A stretch of 64,000 bases of DNA from Campylobacter sp. RM10537 (lineage in GTDB: Bacteria > Campylobacterota > Campylobacteria > Campylobacterales > Campylobacteraceae): contig NZ_CP059597.1 in assembly GCF_022369435.1 (NCBI RefSeq), positions 1-64,000 on the forward strand, in the 5' to 3' direction. A program made the position numbers and the translations under genes. Position 1 is the first letter of the stretch, and every line of letters begins with the position of its first letter. Below the pieces are notes generated by a model. The model worked only from the letters and a program-made list of their open reading frames with translations, ran no database searches and was not told the DNA's origin. Below are positions 39,870-49,330 of this stretch, in pieces.

Positions 39870-42435
39870 AATTCATGAAATCGCGAAAGAATTAGGATAT
39901 GATAGCAAAGAAATCATTGAAAAGGCAAATGAATTAGGGCTTAATATTAAAACTGCATCAAATGCCGTAGAACCTGATGTTGCTGCCGGAATTTATGAAT
40001 ACATACAAACCAAAGTTATCCCCGAAGCTTTTAAAAAAAATATTAAGCAAACTCCGGCAAAAAAAACAAAGGCCAAAATAAAAGAAGATAAAGTTCAAGC
40101 TACAAAAATCACGACTTCAGCAAAACAAGAAAAAGTAGAAAAAAAAGAAATGATCAAGCCAAAAGAAGAAATTAAAGAAGAATCTAAAGAAAAAGTTCAA
40201 GAAAGTTTAGCAAGTGCTACTTTAGCAAAAAGAAGAGGTCTTGTGATAGTTAAAAAGAAAAAAACTGAAGAAGAGCTTGTAAAAAAAGAAGAATCAAAAA
40301 ATGTCTCTGAGCTTTCTTCAAATCAAGAAAGAATTAATTTAAAAACGATGTTTTCAAATACTGATCTTGATGATTCTGCAAAAAGAAAGAAAAAAGATAA
40401 AAAACCTAATATTGCAGTAAAAAAAGAAAGTGCTCAAAAAATGGATTTGCTAGGAAATCAAGATTTTGCTGAAATTTCTTTAGATGATGAAGATGAGGTT
40501 GTTTTACCTGATTTTAGTGTCAAAGAAGAGGAAAAACCAAATAATGCAATTAAAAAACAGCCTAATTTTTTACGCCAAGCTGTTGGTAATTCTGTTAATT
40601 TTGCTGAGGGTGGAATTCAAAGAAGAAGTCGCAAAAAGCCACCTAAAAAAGTAGAAAAAAAAGAAAATGAAGCGATTACAAGTGTTGAAATTCCTAAAGA
40701 AATTAGAGTATATGAATTTGCCGATAAAATAGGTAAAAGCACAAGTGAAGTAATTTCAAAACTTTTTATGCTTGGCATGATGACAACTAAGAATGATTTT
40801 TTAGATGAAGATGCTATTGAGATTTTGGGCTCTGAATTTGGTATAGAAGTAAGCATTACCAATGAAGCAGATGAATTTGATTATGTAAAAGATTATGAAG
40901 CTCAAGATGATGAAAAAGATTTAATTACTAGAGCGCCTGTTATTACGATAATGGGACATGTCGATCATGGTAAAACTTCATTGCTAGATTTTATTAGAAA
41001 ATCTCGTATTGCAAGCGGCGAAGCAGGTGGAATTACTCAGCACGTGGGTGCTTATATGGTGAAAAAAAATGATCGCAAAATCACATTTATCGATACTCCA
41101 GGTCACGAAGCTTTTACAGCAATGCGTGCAAGAGGTGCGAGTATTACCGATATTGTTATTATTGTTGTAGCTGCTGATGATGGGGTTAAGCCTCAAACAA
41201 AAGAAGCGATTAATCATGCAAAAGCTGCCAATGTGCCTATTATTATAGCGATTAACAAGATGGATAAAGAGGGTGCAAATCCTGATATGGTAAAAACGCA
41301 ACTTGCTGAACTTGAGATCATGCCAGTAGAGTGGGGTGGAAGTTATGAATTTGTAGGGGTATCTGCTAAAACTGGAATGGGGATAGAAGATTTACTTGAA
41401 ATCGTGCTTTTACAGGCTGATATTTTGGAATTAAAGGCAAATCCTAAAAATTATGCAAAAGCAAGTATTATAGAATCTTCTATACAAAAGGGTCGTGGTG
41501 CCGTGGCCACTGTAATAGTGCAAAATGGAACTTTAAAAGTAGGTGATACGGTTGTAGCGGGTGTTTCTTATGGAAAAATAAAAGCTATGAGCGATGATCA
41601 AGGAAAAGCTCTTAAAGAGATCAAACCAGGCGAATGTGGAGTGATAGTTGGTTTAAGTGAAGTAGCACAATCAGGCGAAATTTTAATCGCTGTTAAGACT
41701 GACAAAGAAGCAAGAGAGTATGCAGCTAAACGTTATGAATATAATCGTCAAAAAGAACTTAGCAAATCTACAAAAGTTAGTATTGATGAACTTGGAGCTA
41801 AGATCAAAGAAGGCAATATTAAAGCCTTGCCTGTTATTTTAAAAGCGGACGTTCAAGGAACTTTAGAGGCTTTAAAAGCTAGTTTAGAAAAGTTAAAAAA
41901 TGATGAAATTAAAGTTAATATTATCCATAGTGGAGTAGGTGGAATCACGCAAAGTGATATTGAACTTGCTAGTGCAAGTGAAAATTCTATCGTACTTGGT
42001 TTTAATATACGTCCAACAGGAGAAATCAAAGAGCGCGCTAAAGATAAAGGCGTTGAAATAAAAACTTATAATGTTATTTATAATCTTTTAGATGATGTTA
42101 AAGCATTGCTCGGAGGTATGATGAGTCCTATTATTTCTGAAGAGCAACTAGGTCAAGCTGAAATCAGACAAGTTATTAATGTGCCAAAATTGGGTCAAAT
42201 TGCTGGTTGTATGGTTACAGAGGGTGTGATTAATAGAGGAGCTAAAATTCGTCTTATACGAGAAGGCGTAGTAGTTTTTGAAGGAAGCGTAAGCTCTTTA
42301 AAACGCTTTAAAGATGATGTTAAAGAGGTTGCAAAAGGCTATGAATGTGGAGTTGGTATACAAGGATGTGATGATATGAGAGTAGGCGATTATATAGAAA
42401 GCTATAAAGAAGTTGAAGAAAAAGTGAGTCTATGA
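39856..42435 (+). CDS. infB: Translation initiation factor IF-2
   Basis: GTPase that brings initiator tRNA to the ribosome. Two N-terminal IF2N-type subdomains (about 1-55 and 275-330) are joined by a long Lys/Glu-rich linker. The G domain has GHVDHGKT (367-374), DTPGHEAF and NKMDK, followed by the beta-barrel and C-terminal domains. 859 residues. AAGGAGATCATTTTA precedes the ATG. Confidence 0.97.
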   Translation: MAKIRIHEIAKELGYDSKEIIEKANELGLNIKTASNAVEPDVAAGIYEYIQTKVIPEAFKKNIKQTPAKKTKAKIKEDKVQATKITTSAKQEKVEKKEMIKPKEEIKEESKEKVQESLASATLAKRRGLVIVKKKKTEEELVKKEESKNVSELSSNQERINLKTMFSNTDLDDSAKRKKKDKKPNIAVKKESAQKMDLLGNQDFAEISLDDEDEVVLPDFSVKEEEKPNNAIKKQPNFLRQAVGNSVNFAEGGIQRRSRKKPPKKVEKKENEAITSVEIPKEIRVYEFADKIGKSTSEVISKLFMLGMMTTKNDFLDEDAIEILGSEFGIEVSITNEADEFDYVKDYEAQDDEKDLITRAPVITIMGHVDHGKTSLLDFIRKSRIASGEAGGITQHVGAYMVKKNDRKITFIDTPGHEAFTAMRARGASITDIVIIVVAADDGVKPQTKEAINHAKAANVPIIIAINKMDKEGANPDMVKTQLAELEIMPVEWGGSYEFVGVSAKTGMGIEDLLEIVLLQADILELKANPKNYAKASIIESSIQKGRGAVATVIVQNGTLKVGDTVVAGVSYGKIKAMSDDQGKALKEIKPGECGVIVGLSEVAQSGEILIAVKTDKEAREYAAKRYEYNRQKELSKSTKVSIDELGAKIKEGNIKALPVILKADVQGTLEALKASLEKLKNDEIKVNIIHSGVGGITQSDIELASASENSIVLGFNIRPTGEIKERAKDKGVEIKTYNVIYNLLDDVKALLGGMMSPIISEEQLGQAEIRQVINVPKLGQIAGCMVTEGVINRGAKIRLIREGVVVFEGSVSSLKRFKDDVKEVAKGYECGVGIQGCDDMRVGDYIESYKEVEEKVSL

Positions 42436-42794
42436 ATCCATCTGAGATTAAAAAATTACGCACAGAAAGCATTTTAAAAGAGCTTATTCCTGAAGCTTTG
42501 GCAAATTTAGATGATGAAAATTTGAAAAATCTTTGCGTTGTGGATGTAGAATGTAAAAAGGGTAGATATGATGCTTTTGTATATCTTGATAAGATGTTTT
42601 TTAACACTCATGAGCAAGAAAAAATTCTCAATACTTTAAAAAAGGCATCAAAGGCATTGCAAAATTATTGTATGAGTGAACAAGGTTGGTATCGCTGTCC
42701 GAATTTTCATTTTAAATTTGATGATAGGCTTGAATATCAAAATCATATGGATGCACTTTTTGAAAAGATAAAAAAGGAAAAAAATGAATCTTGA
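42432..42794 (+). CDS. rbfA: Ribosome-binding factor A
   Basis: 30S subunit maturation factor with the KH-like fold. 120 residues; the core segment [18 protein letters not shown] and [19 protein letters not shown] near the C-terminus match the family. Overlaps infB by 4 bp (ATGA) and rimP by 11 bp, the common infB-rbfA-rimP order. Confidence 0.92.
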   Translation: MNPSEIKKLRTESILKELIPEALANLDDENLKNLCVVDVECKKGRYDAFVYLDKMFFNTHEQEKILNTLKKASKALQNYCMSEQGWYRCPNFHFKFDDRLEYQNHMDALFEKIKKEKNES

Positions 42795-43224
42795 GGCCTT
42801 ATGCAAAGAAGCAAATTTAGAACTTTATGATAGTGAATTAGTCAGTGAAAATGGAAAAAAAATTTATCGAATTTATGTGATGAATCCTTTAAATGAAAAA
42901 GGTGAAAGAGTGGGGATAAATTTGGATGATTGCGCTAGACTTAGTGAGATTTTATCGCCTATTTTTGATGTAGAGCCACCTGTAAGTGGAGAGTATTTTT
43001 TAGAAGTTTCAAGCTGTGGGCTTGAAAGAAAGCTTGGTAAAATAGAACATTTTGAAAAAAGTATCAATGAGCTTGTAAAAATCACAACCAATGAAAAAGA
43101 AAAAATCGAAGCAAAAATTCTTAGCGTTGAAAATGGAAATATAAATTTACAAACCTTAGATAATGAAAAAATCACTCTTAAATTTAGTGATATAAAAAAA
43201 GCTAAAACTTTTGTGCAGTGGTAG
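42784..43224 (+). CDS. rimP: Ribosome maturation factor RimP
   Basis: Assists 30S assembly. 146 residues with the RimP pattern: LDDCARLSEILSPIFD, then YFLEVSSCGLERKL, the most conserved block (SxGxxRxL). AAAAAGGAAAAA precedes the ATG. Last gene of the ylxR-infB-rbfA-rimP group. Confidence 0.92.
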   Translation: MNLEALCKEANLELYDSELVSENGKKIYRIYVMNPLNEKGERVGINLDDCARLSEILSPIFDVEPPVSGEYFLEVSSCGLERKLGKIEHFEKSINELVKITTNEKEKIEAKILSVENGNINLQTLDNEKITLKFSDIKKAKTFVQW

Positions 43225-43293
43225 TTTGAAAATGATTTAAATAATAATTTATTACAAGTTTTAAATTATGATTGATAAAAAAAGGAATAATTT

Positions 43294-45378
43294 ATGATTG
43301 AATTTTCAAATGAAGATAAAGAAGAATTTATAAAAGCTATAGATGAGTTAATAAAACAGGTAGATGATTGTATTTTAAGAAATAAAAGAACAAAACAAGG
43401 TAAAATTAGCATCGAGGGTTCCTCTAGTCAAAATATTAAGCAGTATTTAGAATTTATTGATAAAAAATATAACTATTCTTTTAAAATTGCTATAGGAAAT
43501 TCTGGAGGCTTTTTAAATTCTGATAGTTGGATTATGTTTGCCAGAAATGATTTGCTAAAGGAAGGCTTAATTAATGGTAAAAAAATAACTCCGACAAAAG
43601 GGGTTTATATATTTATAGCATATTCTGGTTATTTAGAAGATAATAAACACATCGTATTGAAATTTGGTTTTCCGCAAGGAAATATTGAAAATTCTAGATG
43701 TGTAGCCATAAATAAAATGGAAAATGATGGATATTTAAAAAAATTTGATTTTATTTGTGATTTGAGTGATAAAGATAAATTATTAAAAGACTTTTTAAAA
43801 ATGATGAATTATTTTAATTCTTTCAGTGAAAATGATTTTCGATTAAATAAAAATAATAAAATAATTTTTAAAAATCAAATTCTTTACGGGCCTCCAGGTA
43901 CTGGAAAAACTTATCATACTATAGATAAAGCTTTAGAAATTTTGGGTGAAAATTTAGAAAATAGAATAGACAAAAAAGCAAAATTTGATGAGTATGTAAA
44001 AAATGGACAAATAGTTTTTACGACCTTTCATCAAAGTTATGGATATGAAGAATTTATAGAAGGCATAAAACCTATTATAAATAAAGATAATGGAAATTCC
44101 AAAGAATTAGATTATGAAATAAAAGATGGAATTTTTAAAAGAATATGCAATAGAGCGTTGAATAAAGAGAGAAAAGTTGATAATAATGAAATTGATGATA
44201 TAACTATTAATAATGATACTCCAATATGGAAAATTTCTTTAGGACCTAACGCTTCGCTAAGAGACAAGTGTTTTAAGGAAAATAAAATTTATATAGGATG
44301 GAATAAAATTCCAGAAAATATGAATGAAGAATTTTTAGCACTTGGTACAAATGATAAAAGCACTATTAATAATTTTAAAGATGAAATGCAAATAGGCGAT
44401 TTGGTATGTGTGTTTAATTCTTTAAAAACTATAAAAGGCGTTGGTATTATAAAAAGTGATGTCAAATACGGCAACGATAAAGAAGAATATCGAACTTACA
44501 GAGATGTTGAATGGATATCAAAAGATAGCGAAATTAGCTTATATGAGCTTAATGATAATAAAAATTTAACCTTAAAAACAGTTTATAAATTGTGGAGAAT
44601 CAGGGCTAATGATTTATTAGAAAAAATAAAAAACGAAAAAGAACAAATTGATATAAAAACTATTGATGATAATACAGAAAAGAAATTTGTTATTATTATT
44701 GACGAAATCAATCGCGGTAATGTGAGTAAGATTTTTGGTGAGCTTATAACTTTGATAGAACCAAGCAAAAGAATAGGTAAGGAAGAAGAGCTAAAGGTAA
44801 CTTTGCCTTATAGTGGTGAAAAATTTGGGGTACCTGAAAATGTTTATATTATAGGCACCATGAATACAGCTGATAGAAGCATAACTTCGCTTGATACAGC
44901 TTTAAGAAGGCGTTTTGAATTTGTAGAGATGATGCCTGATTTAAGTAAATTAAATAATAAATTTGTAAAAAAAGATCAAGAAAAAGTAGAATTGCAACAA
45001 TTACTTGAAGCAATAAATACTCGCATAGAATACTTGCTAGATAGAGAAAAGACTATAGGGCATGCATTTTTTATGAATATTGAAAATTTAAATGATTTAA
45101 AATGGGTTTTTCAAAATAAAATTATCCCTCTATTGCAAGAATATTTTTATGATGATTATGCTTTAATCAATGCTGTTTTAAATAATAATGGCATGATTGA
45201 AGAAGTTGTAGAAAATAAAGAAAATGATTATTTGCATAGTATTAGGAAGCTAGAAATATATAACGAGAAAATTATTTATAATATTACCTCTTTTGATAGT
45301 AAAATTTGGGATAATGAAATAACGTATCAAAAAATTTATAAAAATCAAATTAGCGATAATAAAACCAAAGAAAATTAA
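43294..45378 (+). CDS. mcrB: McrB-like GTPase of an McrBC restriction system, with inserted domain
   Basis: Motor subunit of a modification-dependent restriction system. The N-terminus (1-150) resembles the MrcB_N/DUF3578 DNA-binding domain. Walker A is GPPGTGKT at 199-206, Walker B FVIIIDEINRG near 466-474, and MNTADR at 523-528 is the McrB signature. About 265 residues separate Walker A and B, far more than the 75 or so in E. coli McrB. The extra part (about 309-425, IWKISLGPNASLRDK...GDLVCVFNSLKTIKGVGIIKSD) looks like a PUA/EVE-type modified-base reader. AAAAAGGAATAATTT precedes the ATG. It corresponds to C. jejuni Cj0139. Confidence 0.87.
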   Translation: MIEFSNEDKEEFIKAIDELIKQVDDCILRNKRTKQGKISIEGSSSQNIKQYLEFIDKKYNYSFKIAIGNSGGFLNSDSWIMFARNDLLKEGLINGKKITPTKGVYIFIAYSGYLEDNKHIVLKFGFPQGNIENSRCVAINKMENDGYLKKFDFICDLSDKDKLLKDFLKMMNYFNSFSENDFRLNKNNKIIFKNQILYGPPGTGKTYHTIDKALEILGENLENRIDKKAKFDEYVKNGQIVFTTFHQSYGYEEFIEGIKPIINKDNGNSKELDYEIKDGIFKRICNRALNKERKVDNNEIDDITINNDTPIWKISLGPNASLRDKCFKENKIYIGWNKIPENMNEEFLALGTNDKSTINNFKDEMQIGDLVCVFNSLKTIKGVGIIKSDVKYGNDKEEYRTYRDVEWISKDSEISLYELNDNKNLTLKTVYKLWRIRANDLLEKIKNEKEQIDIKTIDDNTEKKFVIIIDEINRGNVSKIFGELITLIEPSKRIGKEEELKVTLPYSGEKFGVPENVYIIGTMNTADRSITSLDTALRRRFEFVEMMPDLSKLNNKFVKKDQEKVELQQLLEAINTRIEYLLDREKTIGHAFFMNIENLNDLKWVFQNKIIPLLQEYFYDDYALINAVLNNNGMIEEVVENKENDYLHSIRKLEIYNEKIIYNITSFDSKIWDNEITYQKIYKNQISDNKTKEN

Positions 45379-45386
45379 CTAAAACA

Positions 45387-46769
45387 ATGACTAATGTTTT
45401 TCAAGTTATTGAGTATCAAGCTTTTGGTGAGAATGACTTAAAAAAAGATTTTGGAAATAGGGCAAATAAATTTTATAAAGAATTAGAAGAATTTGCTAAA
45501 AATAATGAAATTTTTTTAGGTTTTAAAAATAAAAATACTTTAAAAGCTAAAAATTATGTAGGCATGATACAAACAAAAAGCGGGATTTTGGAGATTTTGC
45601 CCAAGTGCACCGATCTAGAAAATTATCAAGGAGAAAAAGATGAGAATTTTAAAAAAATAAATTTTCATCAACTAAAACAAATTTATAAACTAGATATACA
45701 AAAGAACGGGTCTAAAAACGAGATCAAAATAGAAAAATTTGTAAATTTTAACTATGAAAAAAATTACAACTTTCCTTCTAAGCAACTTTTGTTAAATTTG
45801 CTTACAACCTTAAAAAATTCTCCTTTTAAAAAAAGTCATATTTCATCTTTAAAAACTTCTAAAATGCCTTTATTTGAAATTTTTATTTCTATGTTTTTAG
45901 AAGAATTAGATATAGTTTTTAAAAAAGGATTAAAAAAAGATTATGTGAGTATACAAGATAACAGGGCTTTTTTAAAGGGAAAATTGCTTTTTAGAGAAAA
46001 TTTAAAATACAATCTCACTCATAAAGAAAGATTTTTCACACAAAGTGATGAGTTTATCTTGGATGTTCCGCCAAATCGTTTGATAAAATCTACTCTTGAA
46101 TTTCTAAAATCCAAAACAACAATACATAAATTTAAAGTCATAAAAGTCTTGCAAATGTTTGATGAGGTGCAGTTATCTAAAAATTATAAAAAAGATTTCG
46201 AGTATAAAATTTCAAGACATTTTGATTATTATGAAACTTTGCTTTCTTGGTGTAAAATTTTTTTACAAAATGAAACTTTTACTCCTTATAAAGGAAGCAA
46301 CGAAGCTTTTGCTTTGCTTTTTCCCATGGAAAAACTTTTTGAAGACTATATAGCTCATATGTTTAAAATAGCCAATGAGCAAGTTAAGATTAAAACTCAA
46401 GATAAAACAAAATTTCTAATGAGTAAAAATAATATTGAAGATTGTTTTTTACTTAAGCCAGATCTTCATATCCAAGATCATATAATCGCAGATACTAAAT
46501 GGAAAATTTTAAGCGATAGTGATGATAAAAAACAATACCCTATCGTACAAAGTGATCTTTATCAAATGTTTGCTTATGCTGTTACATTCAAGGTAAAAGA
46601 GGTTTGGCTTATTTATCCTTTGTGTGGGAGGACTTTAGAATTAAAAGAGAAAAGCAAAAAGGATGAGTATTTTTTCAAAGCAAGTGATCTTGCAAATTCT
46701 ACAAAAGATCGCATAAAATTAAAAATCTTATTCGCACCCTTACCTTTTGCAAATGATTTTTATGCCTAA
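45387..46769 (+). CDS. mcrC: McrC-like nuclease subunit
   Basis: Nuclease partner of McrB. The C-terminal domain has KPDLHIQDHIIADTKWK near 357-372, a PD-(D/E)xK-type active site (D, then D-T-K). The N-terminal part has YVGMIQTKSGILEILPK, typical of McrC. 460 residues, intact, 8 bp after mcrB. Its 3' end overlaps the convergent znuB by 30 bp. Confidence 0.87.
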   Translation: MTNVFQVIEYQAFGENDLKKDFGNRANKFYKELEEFAKNNEIFLGFKNKNTLKAKNYVGMIQTKSGILEILPKCTDLENYQGEKDENFKKINFHQLKQIYKLDIQKNGSKNEIKIEKFVNFNYEKNYNFPSKQLLLNLLTTLKNSPFKKSHISSLKTSKMPLFEIFISMFLEELDIVFKKGLKKDYVSIQDNRAFLKGKLLFRENLKYNLTHKERFFTQSDEFILDVPPNRLIKSTLEFLKSKTTIHKFKVIKVLQMFDEVQLSKNYKKDFEYKISRHFDYYETLLSWCKIFLQNETFTPYKGSNEAFALLFPMEKLFEDYIAHMFKIANEQVKIKTQDKTKFLMSKNNIEDCFLLKPDLHIQDHIIADTKWKILSDSDDKKQYPIVQSDLYQMFAYAVTFKVKEVWLIYPLCGRTLELKEKSKKDEYFFKASDLANSTKDRIKLKILFAPLPFANDFYA

Positions 46770-47546
46770 ATTGATTAAAAAACCAAAACAAGCAACGATA
46801 ATAATACAAGCTCCGCTAGAAAGATCAAAATAATAGCTAAGTAAAAGCCCGCTTAAGCAAAAAATCATACTTAAAAAACTTGCTAGAATCATTATAAAGC
46901 CAAGTTTTTTGCTAAAATTTTCAGCAATAAAGCTAGGGATACTCAGTAACGCCATAATAAGAATAAGTCCAACAAGACGGATCGAAATACAAATGCAAAA
47001 TGCCATTAATGCGATTAAGAGATAGTGAAAAAAAGTTGTGTTGATTCCACGTACCTTTGCAAATTCAGCATCAAAGCTTATTGCTTCAAATTGTCTATAA
47101 AATAAAAGCATTAAAAAAATCACAATCGCATCGATCAGTCCCATTAAATATAAATCTTGATTTTCAACTGCTAAAATATTTCCAAAAAGATAGGCCATAA
47201 GATCAGTATTATAACTGGGACTTAAATCTATAAGTATGATACCAATTGCCATACCAAATGCCCAAATCACAGCAATAATATTATCACTTCTATGCTCATA
47301 ACGTTTGACTAAAAAGGCAACAATAAAGGCTAAAACTAAGGTAAAAATACTTGTACTAAGCAAAATAGGTAAAGAAAAATAAAAAGCAATCCCTATACCC
47401 CCAAAAGCTCCATGTGTAATGCCTCCAGCCATTGAAAAAAGCCGATTAATCATGATTAGAGTGCCTATAATTCCACACGCAATACTGACTAAAATTGCCG
47501 CAAAAAGAGCGTTTTGAAATATAGTAAAATGAAAAATTTCAAACAT
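46740..47546 (-). CDS. znuB: Zinc ABC transporter permease ZnuB
   Basis: Inner-membrane permease of the ABC-3 family (manganese/zinc). About eight hydrophobic segments in 268 residues; GGITHGAFGGIGIAFY near the N-terminus matches the family. Third gene of znuA-znuC-znuB, 9 bp after znuC. It corresponds to C. jejuni Cj0141c. Confidence 0.9.
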   Translation of the reverse strand: MFEIFHFTIFQNALFAAILVSIACGIIGTLIMINRLFSMAGGITHGAFGGIGIAFYFSLPILLSTSIFTLVLAFIVAFLVKRYEHRSDNIIAVIWAFGMAIGIILIDLSPSYNTDLMAYLFGNILAVENQDLYLMGLIDAIVIFLMLLFYRQFEAISFDAEFAKVRGINTTFFHYLLIALMAFCICISIRLVGLILIMALLSIPSFIAENFSKKLGFIMILASFLSMIFCLSGLLLSYYFDLSSGACIIIVACFGFLINLGIKIICKR

Positions 47547-47555
47547 TATTTTTCC

Positions 47556-48335
47556 TTAGAAAGACACAGTGGTTTTTAAATTTTCATCTTTACATTTATG
47601 ATTACATAGGCAAGAATTTAAACTCATTTCTACATCGCAAAAATGAGAATGATTTTCGTATAAATGTTTTAAAAAATCATTCTTCTTTTTTTCCTTTTGA
47701 TTGGAGTGCAAAAATAATTCTTTATTTAAGTGCGCGATTTTATCACTATAGGCAAGGACTAAATTTATATCATGACAAACAAGTAAAATGCCAATACCTT
47801 TTTCATGTAAAGATTTCAAAAGCTCAAAAATTTGAATCGCTGATTTGCTATCAACACTCGCAGTTGGTTCATCTAATATAAGCATTTTGCATTCATCTAC
47901 CAGAGCCCTTGCTATAAATACGCGTTGTCTTTGTCCTCCGCTTAATTGATTGATTTTTTTATTCCAAGAATCTTGCATTTGGACTTTTTTTAAAGCTTCT
48001 AAGGCTTTGTTTTTATCTTCTTGTTTATAAAAACCAAATTTTTTTTTATTGATAAGTCCCATAAGTACAATCTCTAGGACTCTAGGATTAAAATTCGGAT
48101 TGGCTAAGGTATGTTGTGGAACATAGCCAATTTCAGTTTTTTTTATTTGTTTAAATGTAATTGAATTATGCGAATTTAAAAGTCCTAAAATCAACTTTAT
48201 GAGTGTAGATTTTCCAGCACCATTTGGACCTATTATAGACAAGAAATCTTGGTTGTTATAGGTCAGGTTGATATTTTTTAAAACACATTCTTTATTGTAA
48301 GAATAATTAAGATTTTTAATAGAAAAAAATTCCAT
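47556..48335 (-). CDS. znuC: Zinc ABC transporter ATPase ZnuC with Cys/His-rich tail
   Basis: ATPase that powers zinc uptake. Walker A GPNGAGKST near 36-44, signature LSGGQRQRVFIARAL, Walker B MLILDEPTASVD, and the H-loop in LLVCHD. The 259-residue chain ends in HSHFC...SCLCNHKCK, a run of four cysteines and several histidines that could bind zinc. Such a tail is not part of the ABC core. Eight base pairs separate it from znuA. Confidence 0.9.
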   Translation of the reverse strand: MEFFSIKNLNYSYNKECVLKNINLTYNNQDFLSIIGPNGAGKSTLIKLILGLLNSHNSITFKQIKKTEIGYVPQHTLANPNFNPRVLEIVLMGLINKKKFGFYKQEDKNKALEALKKVQMQDSWNKKINQLSGGQRQRVFIARALVDECKMLILDEPTASVDSKSAIQIFELLKSLHEKGIGILLVCHDINLVLAYSDKIAHLNKELFLHSNQKEKKKNDFLKHLYENHSHFCDVEMSLNSCLCNHKCKDENLKTTVSF

Positions 48336-48343
48336 AAAATTAC

Positions 48344-49210
48344 CTATTTTAAAGCTTTAGATAAGGCATCGCTGACATTTAAAAGTTCTTTTTCCCAATC
48401 TTTTGAAAGATGATTGATAACATAAATTTGAGCATCACATTGACGAGCTAAGGCTTTTGCCGCATTTTCAGGAAAACCATTTTGAACAAAAATAGTTTTA
48501 ATGTGTTTATTTTTAATAAAAGTTATCAGTTGTTTTAATTCTTTTATTTTGGGTTCTTTTCCTAAAATTTCTACAGGAATTTGAATCAAATGATAGCGTT
48601 TGGCAAAATAAGCCCATGAAGGATGGTAGACAATAAATTCTTTTTGTTTGGTATTTTCAAGTTTTGAAGAGATTTGTAAATTGAGATTATCTAATTCTGC
48701 TAAGAATTTATTTAAATTTTCCTTATAAAAATTTTTATTTTCAGGATATTTTTGAGCTAAAGCATCATAAATATTTAAAGCCATAGTTTGAACCAATATA
48801 GGATCTAGCCAGGTATGAGGATCTTTTTGTTCACCATGATGAGAATCTTGAAAATCTAATAATTTAATATTCTTTTGCATATTAATAATTTCTAAGTTAG
48901 GAAAATTATGGTGAAATTTATCTATAAAAATTTTTTCAAATTCTAAACCTATGGTAAAATAAATTTCACTTTGCTCCAATTTTTTCATAATACTTGGTTT
49001 AAACTCAAAATGATGTTCATTAGTGTTAGGGGGTAAAATAATATTAACTTTTAAAGTATTTCCGGCTATTTTTTCAATAAAAAAGGCTTGAGGCGGTATG
49101 CTTACACTTACAATGGGAATATTTTTATTATTTTTTGTGTTAAAATTTTGAGCCCAAATTAAATTTAAAGAACCTAAAACTATAAATAGAAAAAATATTT
49201 TTTTTATCAT
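48344..49210 (-). CDS. znuA: Zinc-binding periplasmic protein ZnuA
   Basis: Captures zinc in the periplasm and delivers it to ZnuB. Signal peptide at residues 1-20 (ends LIWA). Metal-binding histidines lie in NEHHFEFKPS, DSHHGEQKDPHTWLDP (short His-rich loop) and VYHPSWAYFA. 288 residues. AAGG lies upstream of the ATG. Transcribed divergently from tlp2; regulation by Zur or Fur is not visible in the AT-rich gap. Confidence 0.93.
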   Translation of the reverse strand: MIKKIFFLFIVLGSLNLIWAQNFNTKNNKNIPIVSVSIPPQAFFIEKIAGNTLKVNIILPPNTNEHHFEFKPSIMKKLEQSEIYFTIGLEFEKIFIDKFHHNFPNLEIINMQKNIKLLDFQDSHHGEQKDPHTWLDPILVQTMALNIYDALAQKYPENKNFYKENLNKFLAELDNLNLQISSKLENTKQKEFIVYHPSWAYFAKRYHLIQIPVEILGKEPKIKELKQLITFIKNKHIKTIFVQNGFPENAAKALARQCDAQIYVINHLSKDWEKELLNVSDALSKALK

Positions 49211-49277
49211 TAAAAACCTTATATTTTAGATATTTTACGAGATTATTTTTTTAATATAAAATAAATTTTTGCTTCGT

Positions 49278-49283
49278 TATAAT
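49278..49283 (+). promoter_or_regulatory. Candidate -10 of tlp2
   Basis: TATAAT preceded by GT, 48 bases before the chosen tlp2 start. Confidence 0.5.
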
Positions 49284-49330
49284 ATCATTTTTTTTGTAAA
49301 AATTATTTAAAATTGAAAAAGGGAATATCT

